NCBI RefSeq assembly: GCF_000239795.1 | Contig: NZ_CAFJ01000265.1 | Span: forward strand, 1-64,000 | Length of the DNA stretch: 64,000 nucleotides | Direction: 5' to 3' | Source of the DNA: Bradyrhizobium sp. STM 3809 | GTDB lineage: Bacteria; Pseudomonadota; Alphaproteobacteria; Rhizobiales; Xanthobacteraceae | Shown here: piece by piece, positions 54,910 through 63,609 of the stretch | How positions within the stretch are numbered: position 1 is the first letter of the stretch | How the letters are laid out: each line of letters opens with the position of its first letter | Notes under the pieces: generated by a model | What the model saw: the letters and a program-made list of their open reading frames with translations, nothing else | Told to the model about the DNA's origin: nothing | The model's database searches: none | Translations under genes and position numbers: made by a program

Positions 54910-55626
54910 ATGGCTTCCATCGACCGCTCGCTGGTCGCTCATCTGCCGCTGTTCGCGGGACTCTCCCCGGAGGATCTCACCGAGGTGCTGCGCGAGGCGC
55001 GCTCCATGCGGGTGCCCCGCAATGGCGCGGTATTCGAGCAGGGCGCAGACGCGACATCATTCTTCCTGCTGCTGCACGGCCATGTGCGCGCCAGCAAGAC
55101 GACGCCGACCGGCGACCAGATCGTCGTTCGCTACGTCGTGCCCGGCGATACGTTCGGCGTCGCGCCCGCCATCGGCCTGCAGCATTATCCTGCGACGGCC
55201 ACAGCCGTCGACGACAGCATCGTGCTGGCCTGGCCGTCCGCCGCCTGGCCGCGACTGGTCGCGCGGTTCCCGTCCTTGGCTGCCAACACGCTGCAGACGG
55301 TCGGCCAGCGGCTGCAGGAGACGCATTCGCGCGTCATCGAGATGTCGACGCAGCAGGTCGAGCAGCGCATCGCGCATGCCTTGCTGCGGCTCGCCAATCA
55401 GGCCGGGCGCAAGCTCGATCACGGCGTGCAGATCGACTTTCCGATCAGCCGCCAGGACATCGCGCAGATGACCGGCACCACGCTGCACACGGTGAGCCGC
55501 ATCCTGTCCGGCTGGGAGCAGCTCGGCCTGGTCGAGAGCGGCCGTCAGAAGATCGTGCTGCGCGAGCCGCACAAGATCGTGCTGCTGGCCGAGCAGTCTC
55601 CCGACGCCGCCGCGTCGCGCTCCTGA
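54910..55626 (+). CDS. nnrR: Crp/Fnr-family regulator, NnrR-type
   Basis: A 238-residue regulator with an N-terminal cyclic-nucleotide-binding-like domain (about 10-120) and a C-terminal Crp-type helix-turn-helix (ISRQDIAQMTGTTLHTVSRILSGWEQLGLVES). The N-terminus lacks the four Fe-S cysteines of FNR, as expected for the NnrR/Dnr branch, which senses NO. The recognition helix has TLHTVSR, His replacing the Glu of the FNR E-xx-S-R motif. Context (nnrS, nirK, nirV) supports NO-responsive control of denitrification. GGAG lies six bases before the ATG. Confidence 0.85.
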   Translation: MASIDRSLVAHLPLFAGLSPEDLTEVLREARSMRVPRNGAVFEQGADATSFFLLLHGHVRASKTTPTGDQIVVRYVVPGDTFGVAPAIGLQHYPATATAVDDSIVLAWPSAAWPRLVARFPSLAANTLQTVGQRLQETHSRVIEMSTQQVEQRIAHALLRLANQAGRKLDHGVQIDFPISRQDIAQMTGTTLHTVSRILSGWEQLGLVESGRQKIVLREPHKIVLLAEQSPDAAASRS

Positions 55627-55818
55627 TCACGTGCAGGCGCACAGCGCCGAGAGAAAGACATCGGGGTCGACGCCGTGCTCGCGGCAGGCATCCGCGACGT
55701 TGTGAAAACAGGCGATGGGGCAGCCGACGCAGCGCATCTGAAAGGCGAGAAAGACTCGGATCGTCTCCGGCCTGCGCCGCATGACGTCGTCGACCAGTTC
55801 ATCAAAGGAGATGGGCAT
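55627..55818 (-). CDS. DUF1858 domain protein
   Basis: A 63-residue protein: MPISFDELVDDVMRRRPETIRVFLAFQMRCVGCPIACFHNVADACREHGVDPDVFLSALCACT. DUF1858 domains carry a conserved CxxCP motif (here CVGCPIAC) and occur with NO/redox and iron-sulfur repair proteins (ScdA-like). GGAGG lies five bases before the ATG at 55818; an ATG four codons upstream is less well placed. A TTG-N8-CAA box lies upstream, so it probably belongs to the anaerobic/NO regulon. Confidence 0.87.
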   Translation of the reverse strand: MPISFDELVDDVMRRRPETIRVFLAFQMRCVGCPIACFHNVADACREHGVDPDVFLSALCACT

Positions 55819-55868
55819 GCGGGCCTCCATTCGAACCCGAATGGTAGCAGCGCTGCCGCCCCGCCTCT

Positions 55869-55882
55869 TTGTCGCGGCACAA
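55869..55882 (-). promoter_or_regulatory. NnrR/FixK-type box upstream of the DUF1858 gene
   Basis: TTGTCGCGGCACAA, with half-sites TTGT/ACAA, has its centre 57 bases upstream of the start codon at 55818. A -41.5 site gives a leader of about 16 bases. It shares GCACAA with the nirK and nnrR/nnrS boxes. Confidence 0.55.
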
Positions 55883-55902
55883 GCACCGCGACATGCAGCG
55901 AG

Positions 55903-57255
55903 CTACACGGCCCGGCTGTGCAGCTGCTTCGATGCGTCGAGATGCGCGTCGAACGCGGCCGCCACGCTGCGCACCAGGAACCGGGAATGCTCGGTCACCG
56001 CGAGCGCTGTGCCGTTGAGCTCGACCACGCCATCCGTAATCAGGGACTGCAGCCGCGGCGCCGAGCGGAGCATCGCATCGGTTTCCATGCCATGACGAGC
56101 GCAAATGACGTCGAGATCGACGCCGTAATCGCACATGATGCGCTCGATGATGTCGGCGCGCAGGCGGTCGTCGTCGGTCAGGCCGTAGCCCTTCACGGTG
56201 GCGAGATGGCCGGCGGCAATCTTCTCCTCATAGGCGCGCACCTGGGGCGCGTTCTGGACGTAGCCTTGCGGCAGCTGTCCGATGGCCGAGGCGCCAAAGC
56301 CGAGCAGCAGGTCGTTGGCATCGGTCGTATAGCCCTGGAAATTGCGATGCAGCCGCCCCTCGCGGAACGCGACGGTCATGGGGTCGGTCGGCAGCGCGAA
56401 ATGGTCGAGGCCGATCTGGACATAGCCGGCCTCCTTCAGCGCGTCGGCGATCACGCAGGCCTGGTCGTAACGCTCCAGGCTGTCCGGCAGCGCGTCGTCG
56501 CGGATCTTGCGCTGATGCGTCTTGAACGACGGCACATGCGCGTAGCCGAACACGGAGAGCCGGTCCGGGCGCAGGTCGATGGCGCGCCGGACGGTGTCGA
56601 GACAGGACGCCACGTTCTGATGCGGCAGGCCGTAGATCAGGTCGAAATTGATCCCGGCAACGCCGGCCGCACGCAATCCATGGGTGGCCGCGGCGGTCTG
56701 CTCGAAGCTCTGCACCCGGTTGATGGCCTGCTGCACGCGCGGATCGAAGCTCTGCACCCCGAGGCTCGCGCGATTGACGCCGCTGAGCGCGAGCGCGCGG
56801 ATCATGGCCGGCGTGAGCGTGCGTGGATCGATCTCGATGGCGACCTCTGCCGACGGCAGCACGGAGAACGAATGTCGCAGCGATCCGACCAGATCGACAA
56901 AGGAGTCCGGCGCCATGATGGTCGGCGTGCCGCCGCCGAAATGTATGTGGCCGACCGGCAGCCGCCGGCCGATTTGCCGCGACACCATGTCGATCTCGCA
57001 GCGCAACGCCGATTCATAGACCGCGACCGGCTCGTCGCGCTTGGCGACCATGGTGTTGCAGCCGCAATACCAGCACATCGACCGGCAGAACGGGACATGC
57101 AGGTAAAACGATGCCGTCGCGTTCGTCGGGATCGCGCGCAGCCACTCCGCGTAAACGGACGGACCGACAGCCGGCGAAAAGTGAGGGGCCGTGGGATAGC
57201 TGGTGTAGCGCGGGAGGCGCTCCTGCCCGTAGCATGCGGCGAGATCTGGTCTCAT
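55903..57255 (-). CDS. hemN: oxygen-independent coproporphyrinogen III oxidase HemN
   Basis: A 450-residue radical SAM enzyme that decarboxylates coproporphyrinogen III to protoporphyrinogen IX without oxygen, for haem (or bacteriochlorophyll) under low oxygen. Fe-S ligands are Cys57, Cys61 and Cys64 in HVPFCRSMCWYCGC. HemN features: YTSYPTAPHF, HIHFGGGTPTIM, INFDLIYGLPHQ, FALPTDPM and RNFQGYTT. The frame extends to a TTG at 57300; the ATG at 57255 begins the conserved N-terminus. An exact FixK2-type box lies upstream. Confidence 0.95.
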   Translation of the reverse strand: MRPDLAACYGQERLPRYTSYPTAPHFSPAVGPSVYAEWLRAIPTNATASFYLHVPFCRSMCWYCGCNTMVAKRDEPVAVYESALRCEIDMVSRQIGRRLPVGHIHFGGGTPTIMAPDSFVDLVGSLRHSFSVLPSAEVAIEIDPRTLTPAMIRALALSGVNRASLGVQSFDPRVQQAINRVQSFEQTAAATHGLRAAGVAGINFDLIYGLPHQNVASCLDTVRRAIDLRPDRLSVFGYAHVPSFKTHQRKIRDDALPDSLERYDQACVIADALKEAGYVQIGLDHFALPTDPMTVAFREGRLHRNFQGYTTDANDLLLGFGASAIGQLPQGYVQNAPQVRAYEEKIAAGHLATVKGYGLTDDDRLRADIIERIMCDYGVDLDVICARHGMETDAMLRSAPRLQSLITDGVVELNGTALAVTEHSRFLVRSVAAAFDAHLDASKQLHSRAV

Positions 57256-57311
57256 GTCCTGCCTGTCAGCCTGAGTTTGGACGTGTCTGACACGAAGCAA
57301 AGGACGCGGCC

Positions 57312-57325
57312 TTGAGCTTCCTCAA
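57312..57325 (-). promoter_or_regulatory. FixK2-type box upstream of hemN
   Basis: TTGAGCTTCCTCAA matches TTG(A/C)-N6-(T/G)CAA exactly and has perfect TTGAG/CTCAA symmetry. Its centre is 63 bases from the hemN start, so a -41.5 site predicts a leader of about 22 bases. Confidence 0.65.
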
Positions 57326-57382
57326 GGCTGGCCGACGAATGCCCCGTCGCCGCCAGTAAAAACCCGGCTTTCGCCAGCTACA

Positions 57383-57396
57383 TTGCGCTTCGTCAA
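57383..57396 (+). promoter_or_regulatory. FixK2-type box upstream of the 69-residue membrane protein
   Basis: TTGCGCTTCGTCAA matches TTG(A/C)-N6-(T/G)CAA exactly. Its centre is 64 bases from the start codon at 57454, predicting a leader of about 23 bases. Confidence 0.6.
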
Positions 57397-57453
57397 AGTG
57401 GCCGCCCGATTCCGCTATGATCATCGGACCGCTCACGATTCGAGGGACCCGCA

Positions 57454-57663
57454 ATGGAAGCTCTGGACCTGCTCATTCGCCTGTTTGCTGTCCTCACCAA
57501 TGTCCGCGGCCACATTCCTCAATCGGACGGATTCGAATCCTTTCGCGACGATTCCACCCCGGCGAGCCTGCTCGGCAACATCGCCCTGTTCATGACCACG
57601 CTGTTCTGCATCGCAGCAGCCTTGGCCTTCGTCGTCCTGCTGGCGGTGCGCTGGCTGACCTGA
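57454..57663 (+). CDS. small membrane protein in the anaerobic regulon
   Basis: A 69-residue protein with an amphipathic N-terminus (MEALDLLIRLFAVLTNVRG), a polar middle and one C-terminal transmembrane helix (NIALFMTTLFCIAAALAFVVLLAVRWL). GAGGGAC lies upstream of the ATG, and a FixK2-type box is placed correctly, which supports a real gene between hemN and nirK. I do not recognise a family. Accessory function in low-oxygen or denitrifying metabolism is inferred from position only. Confidence 0.65.
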   Translation: MEALDLLIRLFAVLTNVRGHIPQSDGFESFRDDSTPASLLGNIALFMTTLFCIAAALAFVVLLAVRWLT

Positions 57664-58015
57664 CGGACGCATCCGGCGATCCTCCCGGGCGCCTGTCCTC
57701 ATCCCACCCAATTCCCCGATGTCGCTGGCCAACACAGCGACGGGTCTGAGCGCGCGGATTGATGCCGCGCGCGATCTTTAGGATCGGCCACCGACGTTCT
57801 GTCGTGTCGCGGACGACCTCCCCCTCCATTGCAACTGATTAGCACGCGGTCACGCCCGGCTGCCGCAGACGGCGCCGAGCGCATGGTCAGACCAGGGCGT
57901 TTGATCAGTCCTATTTCGCAAACGCCAAATTGCTTGTTGCAGCACAAACAAGCCCGGTTCCAACGGGCGCATGCTGCTTTGCGGCACACCAACAGATCCA
58001 ACGAAGGAGCGATCC
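57664..58015 (+). promoter_or_regulatory. nirK upstream region
   Basis: 352 bases with no supported gene. The useful content is near nirK: the activator box at 57935-57948 and a short GCCCGGTTCCAACGGGC hairpin (57952-57968). TTTGATCAG at 57901 resembles half of an FNR site but has no matching second half. Confidence 0.5.
57935..57948 (+). promoter_or_regulatory. NnrR/FixK-type box upstream of nirK
   Basis: TTGTTGCAGCACAA (TTGT/ACAA half-sites) has its centre 74 bases upstream of the nirK start codon. A -41.5 activator site gives a leader of about 33 bases. Confidence 0.65.
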
Positions 58016-59110
58016 ATGTTGACCCGCCGCACCGCCCTATTCAGTGCAGCCATCGCCGCGATGATGCTTGCGACACCCGCTGTTGCCGAGGACCTCAAGC
58101 TGCCGCGCCAGAGGGTCGATCTCGTCCCCCCGCCATTCGTGCATGCGCATGAGCAGGCGACCAAGCAGGGCCCGAAGATCATGGAGTTCAAGCTCGTCGT
58201 CCAGGAAAAGAAGATGGTCATCGACGAGAAGGGCACCACCTTCCAGGCGATGACATTCAACGGCTCGATGCCTGGCCCGCTGATGGTCGTGCACGAGGGC
58301 GACTATGTCGAGGTGACGCTGGTGAACCCGGCGACCAACACCATGCCGCACAACATCGACTTCCATTCGGCCACCGGCGCGCTCGGCGGCGGCGCGCTGA
58401 CACTCATCAACCCCGGCGAGCAGGTCGTGCTGCGCTGGAAGGCGACCCGGACCGGCGTCTTCGTCTATCATTGCGCCCCGGGCGGCCCGATGATTCCCTG
58501 GCACGTCGTCTCGGGTATGAACGGTGCCGTGATGGTGCTGCCGCGCGACGGTCTCAATGACGGCCACGGCCATGCGCTGCGCTACGACCGCATCTACTAC
58601 ATCGGCGAGCAGGACCTCTACGTTCCGCGCGACGAGAAGGGCAACTTCAAGTCCTACGACTCGCCGGGCGAAGCCTATAGCGACACCGAGGAGGTCATGC
58701 GCAAGCTGACGCCGACCCATGTCGTGTTCAACGGCAAGGTCGGCGCGCTCACTGGAAAGAATGCGCTCACGGCCAATGTCGGCGAGAACGTCCTGATCGT
58801 GCATTCGCAGGCCAACCGCGACAGCCGCCCGCATCTGATCGGCGGCCATGGCGACTATGTCTGGGAGACCGGCAAGTTCTCGAATGCGCCGGAGACCGGG
58901 CTCGAGACCTGGTTCATCCGTGGCGGGTCGGCCGGAGCCGCGCTCTACAAGTTCCTGCAGCCCGGCATCTACGCCTATGTCACGCACAACCTGATCGAGG
59001 CGGCGGATCTCGGCGCCACCGCGCATTTCAAGGTCGAAGGCAAGTGGAACGATGACCTGATGATGCAGGTGAAGGCGCCGGCCGACATTCCGACCGGCTC
59101 GACCAACTGA
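58016..59110 (+). CDS. nirK: copper-containing nitrite reductase NirK
   Basis: A 364-residue periplasmic enzyme reducing nitrite to nitric oxide. Signal peptide [24 protein letters not shown]. Type 1 copper ligands are His112, Cys153, His163 and Met168 ([24 protein letters not shown]). Type 2 ligands are His117 and His152, plus a C-terminal His in YVTHNLIEA. The catalytic Asp is Asp115, and the second catalytic His lies in [18 protein letters not shown] lies six bases before the ATG; a longer frame to 57971 lacks support. It is regulated through the upstream box and followed by nirV. It belongs to the short class I NirK group. Confidence 0.97.
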   Translation: MLTRRTALFSAAIAAMMLATPAVAEDLKLPRQRVDLVPPPFVHAHEQATKQGPKIMEFKLVVQEKKMVIDEKGTTFQAMTFNGSMPGPLMVVHEGDYVEVTLVNPATNTMPHNIDFHSATGALGGGALTLINPGEQVVLRWKATRTGVFVYHCAPGGPMIPWHVVSGMNGAVMVLPRDGLNDGHGHALRYDRIYYIGEQDLYVPRDEKGNFKSYDSPGEAYSDTEEVMRKLTPTHVVFNGKVGALTGKNALTANVGENVLIVHSQANRDSRPHLIGGHGDYVWETGKFSNAPETGLETWFIRGGSAGAALYKFLQPGIYAYVTHNLIEAADLGATAHFKVEGKWNDDLMMQVKAPADIPTGSTN

Positions 59111-59117
59111 TCAGATC

Positions 59118-59140
59118 GGGGGCCGGTGCGACCGGCCCCC
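59118..59140 (+). terminator. GC-rich hairpin between nirK and nirV
   Basis: GGGGGCCGGT (59118-59127) and ACCGGCCCCC (59131-59140) form a perfect 10-bp stem. It is followed by ACTTTCC rather than a full T run. It is probably a partial terminator or 3' stabiliser that lowers nirV expression relative to nirK. Confidence 0.55.
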
Positions 59141-59160
59141 ACTTTCCCCGATGTGCTGCC

Positions 59161-60042
59161 ATGCTTCTCGCCTTCAAGCTCAAGATCGCTCTCGCCTGCG
59201 TCGTCGGCATCGCCGGCCCTACGGCCATCGCGCCGATCGTCGCCAGGCTCCAAGTGCCGGCAACCGACATCGCCGAACCGGCGCTCGTCGAGATCGCGCC
59301 GGCAACGATCGACTACCGCGAATCGGGTGACTATGTTCGCGACGGCCGCCAGGCCGAGGCGCCGATCAGCGTCATCCGCTTCGATCGCCCGCTGACGATC
59401 ATGACCCATCAGGTCAGCGCCGCCGACTACCAGGCCTGCGTCGAAGCCCGCGCCTGCCGCGCCATGGAGCGTGACGCGTCCACCGCCATCGACCGTCCGG
59501 CCGTCCAGGTGAGTTGGCTCGATGCCATCGCCTATGCCGAATGGCTCTCGCTCAGGACCGGTCAGCGCTATCGGCTGCCGACCGACGCCGAGTGGGCGCA
59601 TGCGGCCGGCAGCCGCTTCAAGGACGACGGCATCCCAGTCGATGATGCCGATCCCGCGCGTCGATGGATCGCCCGCTACGAACGCGAGTCCGCCCTTCCC
59701 GACGATCCGACCCCGCGCAGCTTCGGCAGCTTCGGCAGGAATGAGCACGGCGTCGCCGATCTGGCCGGCAATGTCTGGGAATGGACCTCGACCTGCTTCA
59801 CCCGCAAGGTGCAGGATCAGACCGGACGCATCGTCAAGACCGTCAGCAATTGCGGTGTCCGCCTCGCCGAAGGCGCGCATCGGGCCTATGTGACCGACTT
59901 CATCCGCGATGCGCGCGCCGGCGGCTGCGCCTCCGGCAGGCCTCCAGCCAATCTCGGCTTCCGACTGATCCGCGAGCCGCCCACATGGAGCCGCAGCATC
60001 GCGCAACGGCTGAGCGGCCTGATCCGCGCCATCCGCATCTGA
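59161..60042 (+). CDS. nirV: NirV, SUMF1-domain protein
   Basis: A 293-residue protein with an N-terminal hydrophobic segment (LKIALACVVGIAGPTAIAPIV), probably a signal or anchor, and a SUMF1 domain. The domain shows PLTIMTHQVSAADYQACVEARACRAMERDAS, RPAVQVSWLDAIAYAEWLSLRTGQRYRLPTDAEWAHAAGSR, GVADLAGNVWEWTSTCFTRK and GGCASGRPPANLGFRLI. Genes of this family directly after nirK are called nirV. The role is unproven; a maturation or accessory function is assumed. It is the second SUMF1 protein in the window. Confidence 0.9.
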   Translation: MLLAFKLKIALACVVGIAGPTAIAPIVARLQVPATDIAEPALVEIAPATIDYRESGDYVRDGRQAEAPISVIRFDRPLTIMTHQVSAADYQACVEARACRAMERDASTAIDRPAVQVSWLDAIAYAEWLSLRTGQRYRLPTDAEWAHAAGSRFKDDGIPVDDADPARRWIARYERESALPDDPTPRSFGSFGRNEHGVADLAGNVWEWTSTCFTRKVQDQTGRIVKTVSNCGVRLAEGAHRAYVTDFIRDARAGGCASGRPPANLGFRLIREPPTWSRSIAQRLSGLIRAIRI

Positions 60043-60209
60043 GCACGAACGTTCCACCTCCGGCGCTCCAGGGACCGCACCGCGTGCGCGGTGCCCTGGC
60101 ACTGGCACAAATACCAGTCACGCTCTATCAACTTTTGGTTGCGATACTTGATCTACAAACGTTAGACAATAGTCGTTGAGAGACGCGGTAAGCGGACCAG
60201 GAGGCGAGT

Positions 60210-61928
60210 GTGGTTTCTCGACATCCGCCGGTCTTCTTCACGTCCGACCTCCATGGCTATGGGATCGGCAATACCAGCTGGTTCGATGACAACTCGCCCC
60301 GCGCGCTGGCCGGGCGCTGTCTGGTCGACGCGCTGGAATATCTGCGGACGTCACCGAAATTCGCGGCCAGGGACTGGCACGTCGTCAATGCGACCGCGGT
60401 GCGCGTCGTCCACCAATGTCTCGCCGATCCGGCGGTGGCGCGCCATGACTTGCTCGATCGCATGGCGCCGGCCATCGAAGAGGTCTGCACGCGGATCGTT
60501 GCCAGCCGTCAATATCGCATCCCGTTTTACGGCGAGGATTTCTGGGACTGGGCCAGCGTCGTCGACGCCTTCTGCGAGGTGCAGACGCTCTCACCAACCG
60601 CGGAGCGCGTTGCCCGACGCGAACTGGACCAGTTTCGCAGGACCGTTCACATCCGGATGCCGAGCGGGCTGTCGGTCGGCGAGCCCGACCAGGAATGGTT
60701 TGGCCCGGCGATCGCGACACGGGCTCACCGCCTGCTGGATACGCGCATGTCGGGCTTCGACCCGGATCTGCGGCACGAGTTGCAGTCCCAGGCCTTGGAA
60801 CGGATCGATCGCGGCAGATATCGCGGGCGCCAGGTGATGCCGTGGCAGGTCAGTTGGCACTACGGTCAGGTGGTCGGTGAATTTCAAAGGGCGGCGAGCG
60901 AACAGGCCGCCGAGCTGGCTGATTTCGCATGGCTCGCCGTCCCGCTCGAACCGGGCAAACGTGCGCTTGTCCTCGCGCGCATCCTGCAGGGCGCAGCCGC
61001 CGTCAAGGACCGGCGAACGGTGCTGCAGACGCTCGAAGAGCTCTACCGCTGCGAGACGCCGGGGCGGCCGCTCGGCCAGGGCGTGATCGGCGCCAGCATC
61101 GAGGCCTCGCTGGACGTGCTCGAGGCGCTCTGGCCGCAGCTCGACGATCGCGACAAGGCCAGCATCAGCGCCATGCTCGAGGCGCTGCGCTTCCTCCACG
61201 CCAAGGCCCATACGATTGGATTCGTCGTCGAGACGGCTGAGGATATCGAGGGCCTGATCCAGGCAATGGGTCCGGGCACGCTGATCGAGCAGCGCAATGC
61301 GGCGCGCGCCATCATCCGGCATTCCTGCTTTCATGCCGTGATCTGCCTCGGCCGGTCCATGACCGAGGTGGCAAGCGCGACGTCGGTGGCGATCGACGAG
61401 CATGGCGCACGCTGGATCATCATGCCGGGGCGCGCCCAGCCGCTCGGCACCATTCTTCCGCAAGCCGGCCACGGCGCCCGTTTCGTCGGCGCCGGCCCCG
61501 GCCAGCTCGTCATCGCCGCCGCCCTGGCCCCATTCCGCATCGAGATCAGATTGCGGGATGCGCTGAGCATTGCCGAGCTCCCCTCTCCCAACGACGGGGG
61601 AATGATCATCCCCGCCGATCCGGAGCTCTGCCGCCTCGCCCACGAGTCGGCCGCCACCATGCGCGATGAGATCGGCGTGTTCTTTGAAGGCGTCACGGTC
61701 ACGCGCGAGGACGGCGGCACTGAGGCCGACATCTCGGCGGCGTTTCCCGGCGCCCTCGCCGCCGACCGGACCGCCTATGTGACAGGGATGATCTGCCTCA
61801 ACCGCAGCGTGCCCTGTCTCGTCATTCAAAGCCTGAGTGGGATGACGTCGCCGGCCGCCCCGACGAGCCACAACACGGCATGCCGCCTTGCGGTCAAGGT
61901 CGCCGAGCTGCTGTGCCGGCGCTGGTAG
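60210..61928 (+). CDS. protein of unknown function, possibly with nucleoside-phosphorylase-like C-terminus
   Basis: A 572-residue cytoplasmic protein that I cannot assign. The N-terminal half is largely helical (VFFTSDLHGYGIGNTSWFDDNSPRALAGRCLVDALEYLRTSPKF... IPFYGEDFWDWASVVDAF). From about residue 395 it turns alpha/beta (ARWIIMPGRAQPLGTILPQ, GPGQLVIAAALAPFRIEIRL). It ends AADRTAYVTGMICLNRSVPCLVIQSLSGMTSPAAPTSHNTACRLAVKVAELLC, which by eye resembles the last part of PNP/MTA nucleosidases; this is weak. AGGAGG five bases before the GTG at 60210 fixes the start. It ends four bases before convergent scoB. Confidence 0.7.
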   Translation: MVSRHPPVFFTSDLHGYGIGNTSWFDDNSPRALAGRCLVDALEYLRTSPKFAARDWHVVNATAVRVVHQCLADPAVARHDLLDRMAPAIEEVCTRIVASRQYRIPFYGEDFWDWASVVDAFCEVQTLSPTAERVARRELDQFRRTVHIRMPSGLSVGEPDQEWFGPAIATRAHRLLDTRMSGFDPDLRHELQSQALERIDRGRYRGRQVMPWQVSWHYGQVVGEFQRAASEQAAELADFAWLAVPLEPGKRALVLARILQGAAAVKDRRTVLQTLEELYRCETPGRPLGQGVIGASIEASLDVLEALWPQLDDRDKASISAMLEALRFLHAKAHTIGFVVETAEDIEGLIQAMGPGTLIEQRNAARAIIRHSCFHAVICLGRSMTEVASATSVAIDEHGARWIIMPGRAQPLGTILPQAGHGARFVGAGPGQLVIAAALAPFRIEIRLRDALSIAELPSPNDGGMIIPADPELCRLAHESAATMRDEIGVFFEGVTVTREDGGTEADISAAFPGALAADRTAYVTGMICLNRSVPCLVIQSLSGMTSPAAPTSHNTACRLAVKVAELLCRRW

Positions 61929-61932
61929 CGGC

Positions 61933-62582
<650 letters not shown>

Positions 62583-62583
<1 letters not shown>

Positions 62584-63311
62584 CAGACTTCCTCCCCGGC
62601 TGCAGCGGCCGGCTCACGTTTGCGGACCGTGCGCTGCTCGATGCGCTTGAGCGCGGTTCCAACCTGGATGATGCGCTTCACGAAGATCCCCGGCGTATGG
62701 ATGTGGTCGGGATCGATCTGGCCTGCCGGCAGCAGGTGCTCGACCTCCGCCACCGTGACCTTGGCCGCCGTGGCCATCATCGGATTGAAGTTGCGCGCGG
62801 TCTTCCGGTAAACGAGGTTGCCGGCGGTGTCGCCCTTCCAGGCATGCACGATCGCGATGTCGGCGAACAGGCCGCGCTCCATCAGATATTTCTCGCCGTC
62901 GAACTCGCGCACTTCCTTGCCTTCGGCGACCAGCGTGCCGACGCCGGTCTTGGTGAAGAAGGCCGGGATGCCGGCGCCGCCGGCGCGGATGCGCTCGGCG
63001 AGCGTGCCCTGCGGGCAGAATTCGAGCTCCAGCTCGCCGGCCAGATATTGCTGTGCGAACAGCTTATTCTCGCCGACATAGGACGAGATCATCTTCTTGA
63101 TCTGCCGCGTCTCCAGCAACCGGCTGAGGCCGATACCGTCGACACCGGCATTGTTGGAGATGACGGTGAGGTCCTTCACCCCGGACTCGCGGATGGCATC
63201 GGACAGCGTTTCTGCGATGCCGCACAGGCCGAACCCGCCGGACATGATGGTCATGCCATCCTTGAGGAGGCCAGCAAGGGCGGATTTGGCGTCCGAATAG
63301 ACCTTGTTCAT
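62583..63311 (-). CDS. scoA: 3-oxoacid CoA-transferase subunit A
   Basis: A 242-residue alpha subunit paired with scoB. Family features: [86 protein letters not shown], and [48 protein letters not shown]. It carries the CoA-binding GxGxxG-like loop at the N-terminus. With the phasins of this window it fits an organism that stores and reuses polyhydroxybutyrate. Confidence 0.94.
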
Positions 63312-63609
63312 ACGGAAATGACCTGATGGAAAGCGACGACCGCGCGGAGATCTGTTGGAGTATTAGGCGAAATCTTCGCAATGCGTCAATGATGGCTTCC
63401 CAACGCGCAGCCGGTGCTTTAGCTGTCGCACCGGCTCGCCGCTCCGGAATTGTCCGGAGCTCCGGACGAGCGGCGCCAGCCGCAATCCCGCCACACCGGC
63501 GGCGCGGCCTTGAAAGCGTCAAGAAAACGCATCAAGTTGTTGATGTTGGCAAGGGTTTTCGGCGCGCCCTGCCCATCCTCAGGAACCAGCGATCCGACGA
63601 CCCCAGGAC
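63312..63609. other. divergent intergenic region scoA/asmA-like with palindromes
   Basis: 298 bases without a gene. It holds AGCCGGTGC (63402-63410) with GCACCGGCT, a 9-bp hairpin, and next to it a complex palindrome around TCCGGAGCTCCGGA (63452-63465) flanked by CGCCGCTC and GAGCGGCG. These may be transcription regulator sites or RNA structures. Confidence 0.5.

Noticed and set aside
55675-57315. 546-codon plus-strand frame opposite hemN
   Set aside because: Antisense of hemN with no recognisable domain.
57901-57914. TTTGATCAG as an FNR/FixK site before nirK
   Set aside because: Only one half-site is present; the box at 57935 is better formed and placed.
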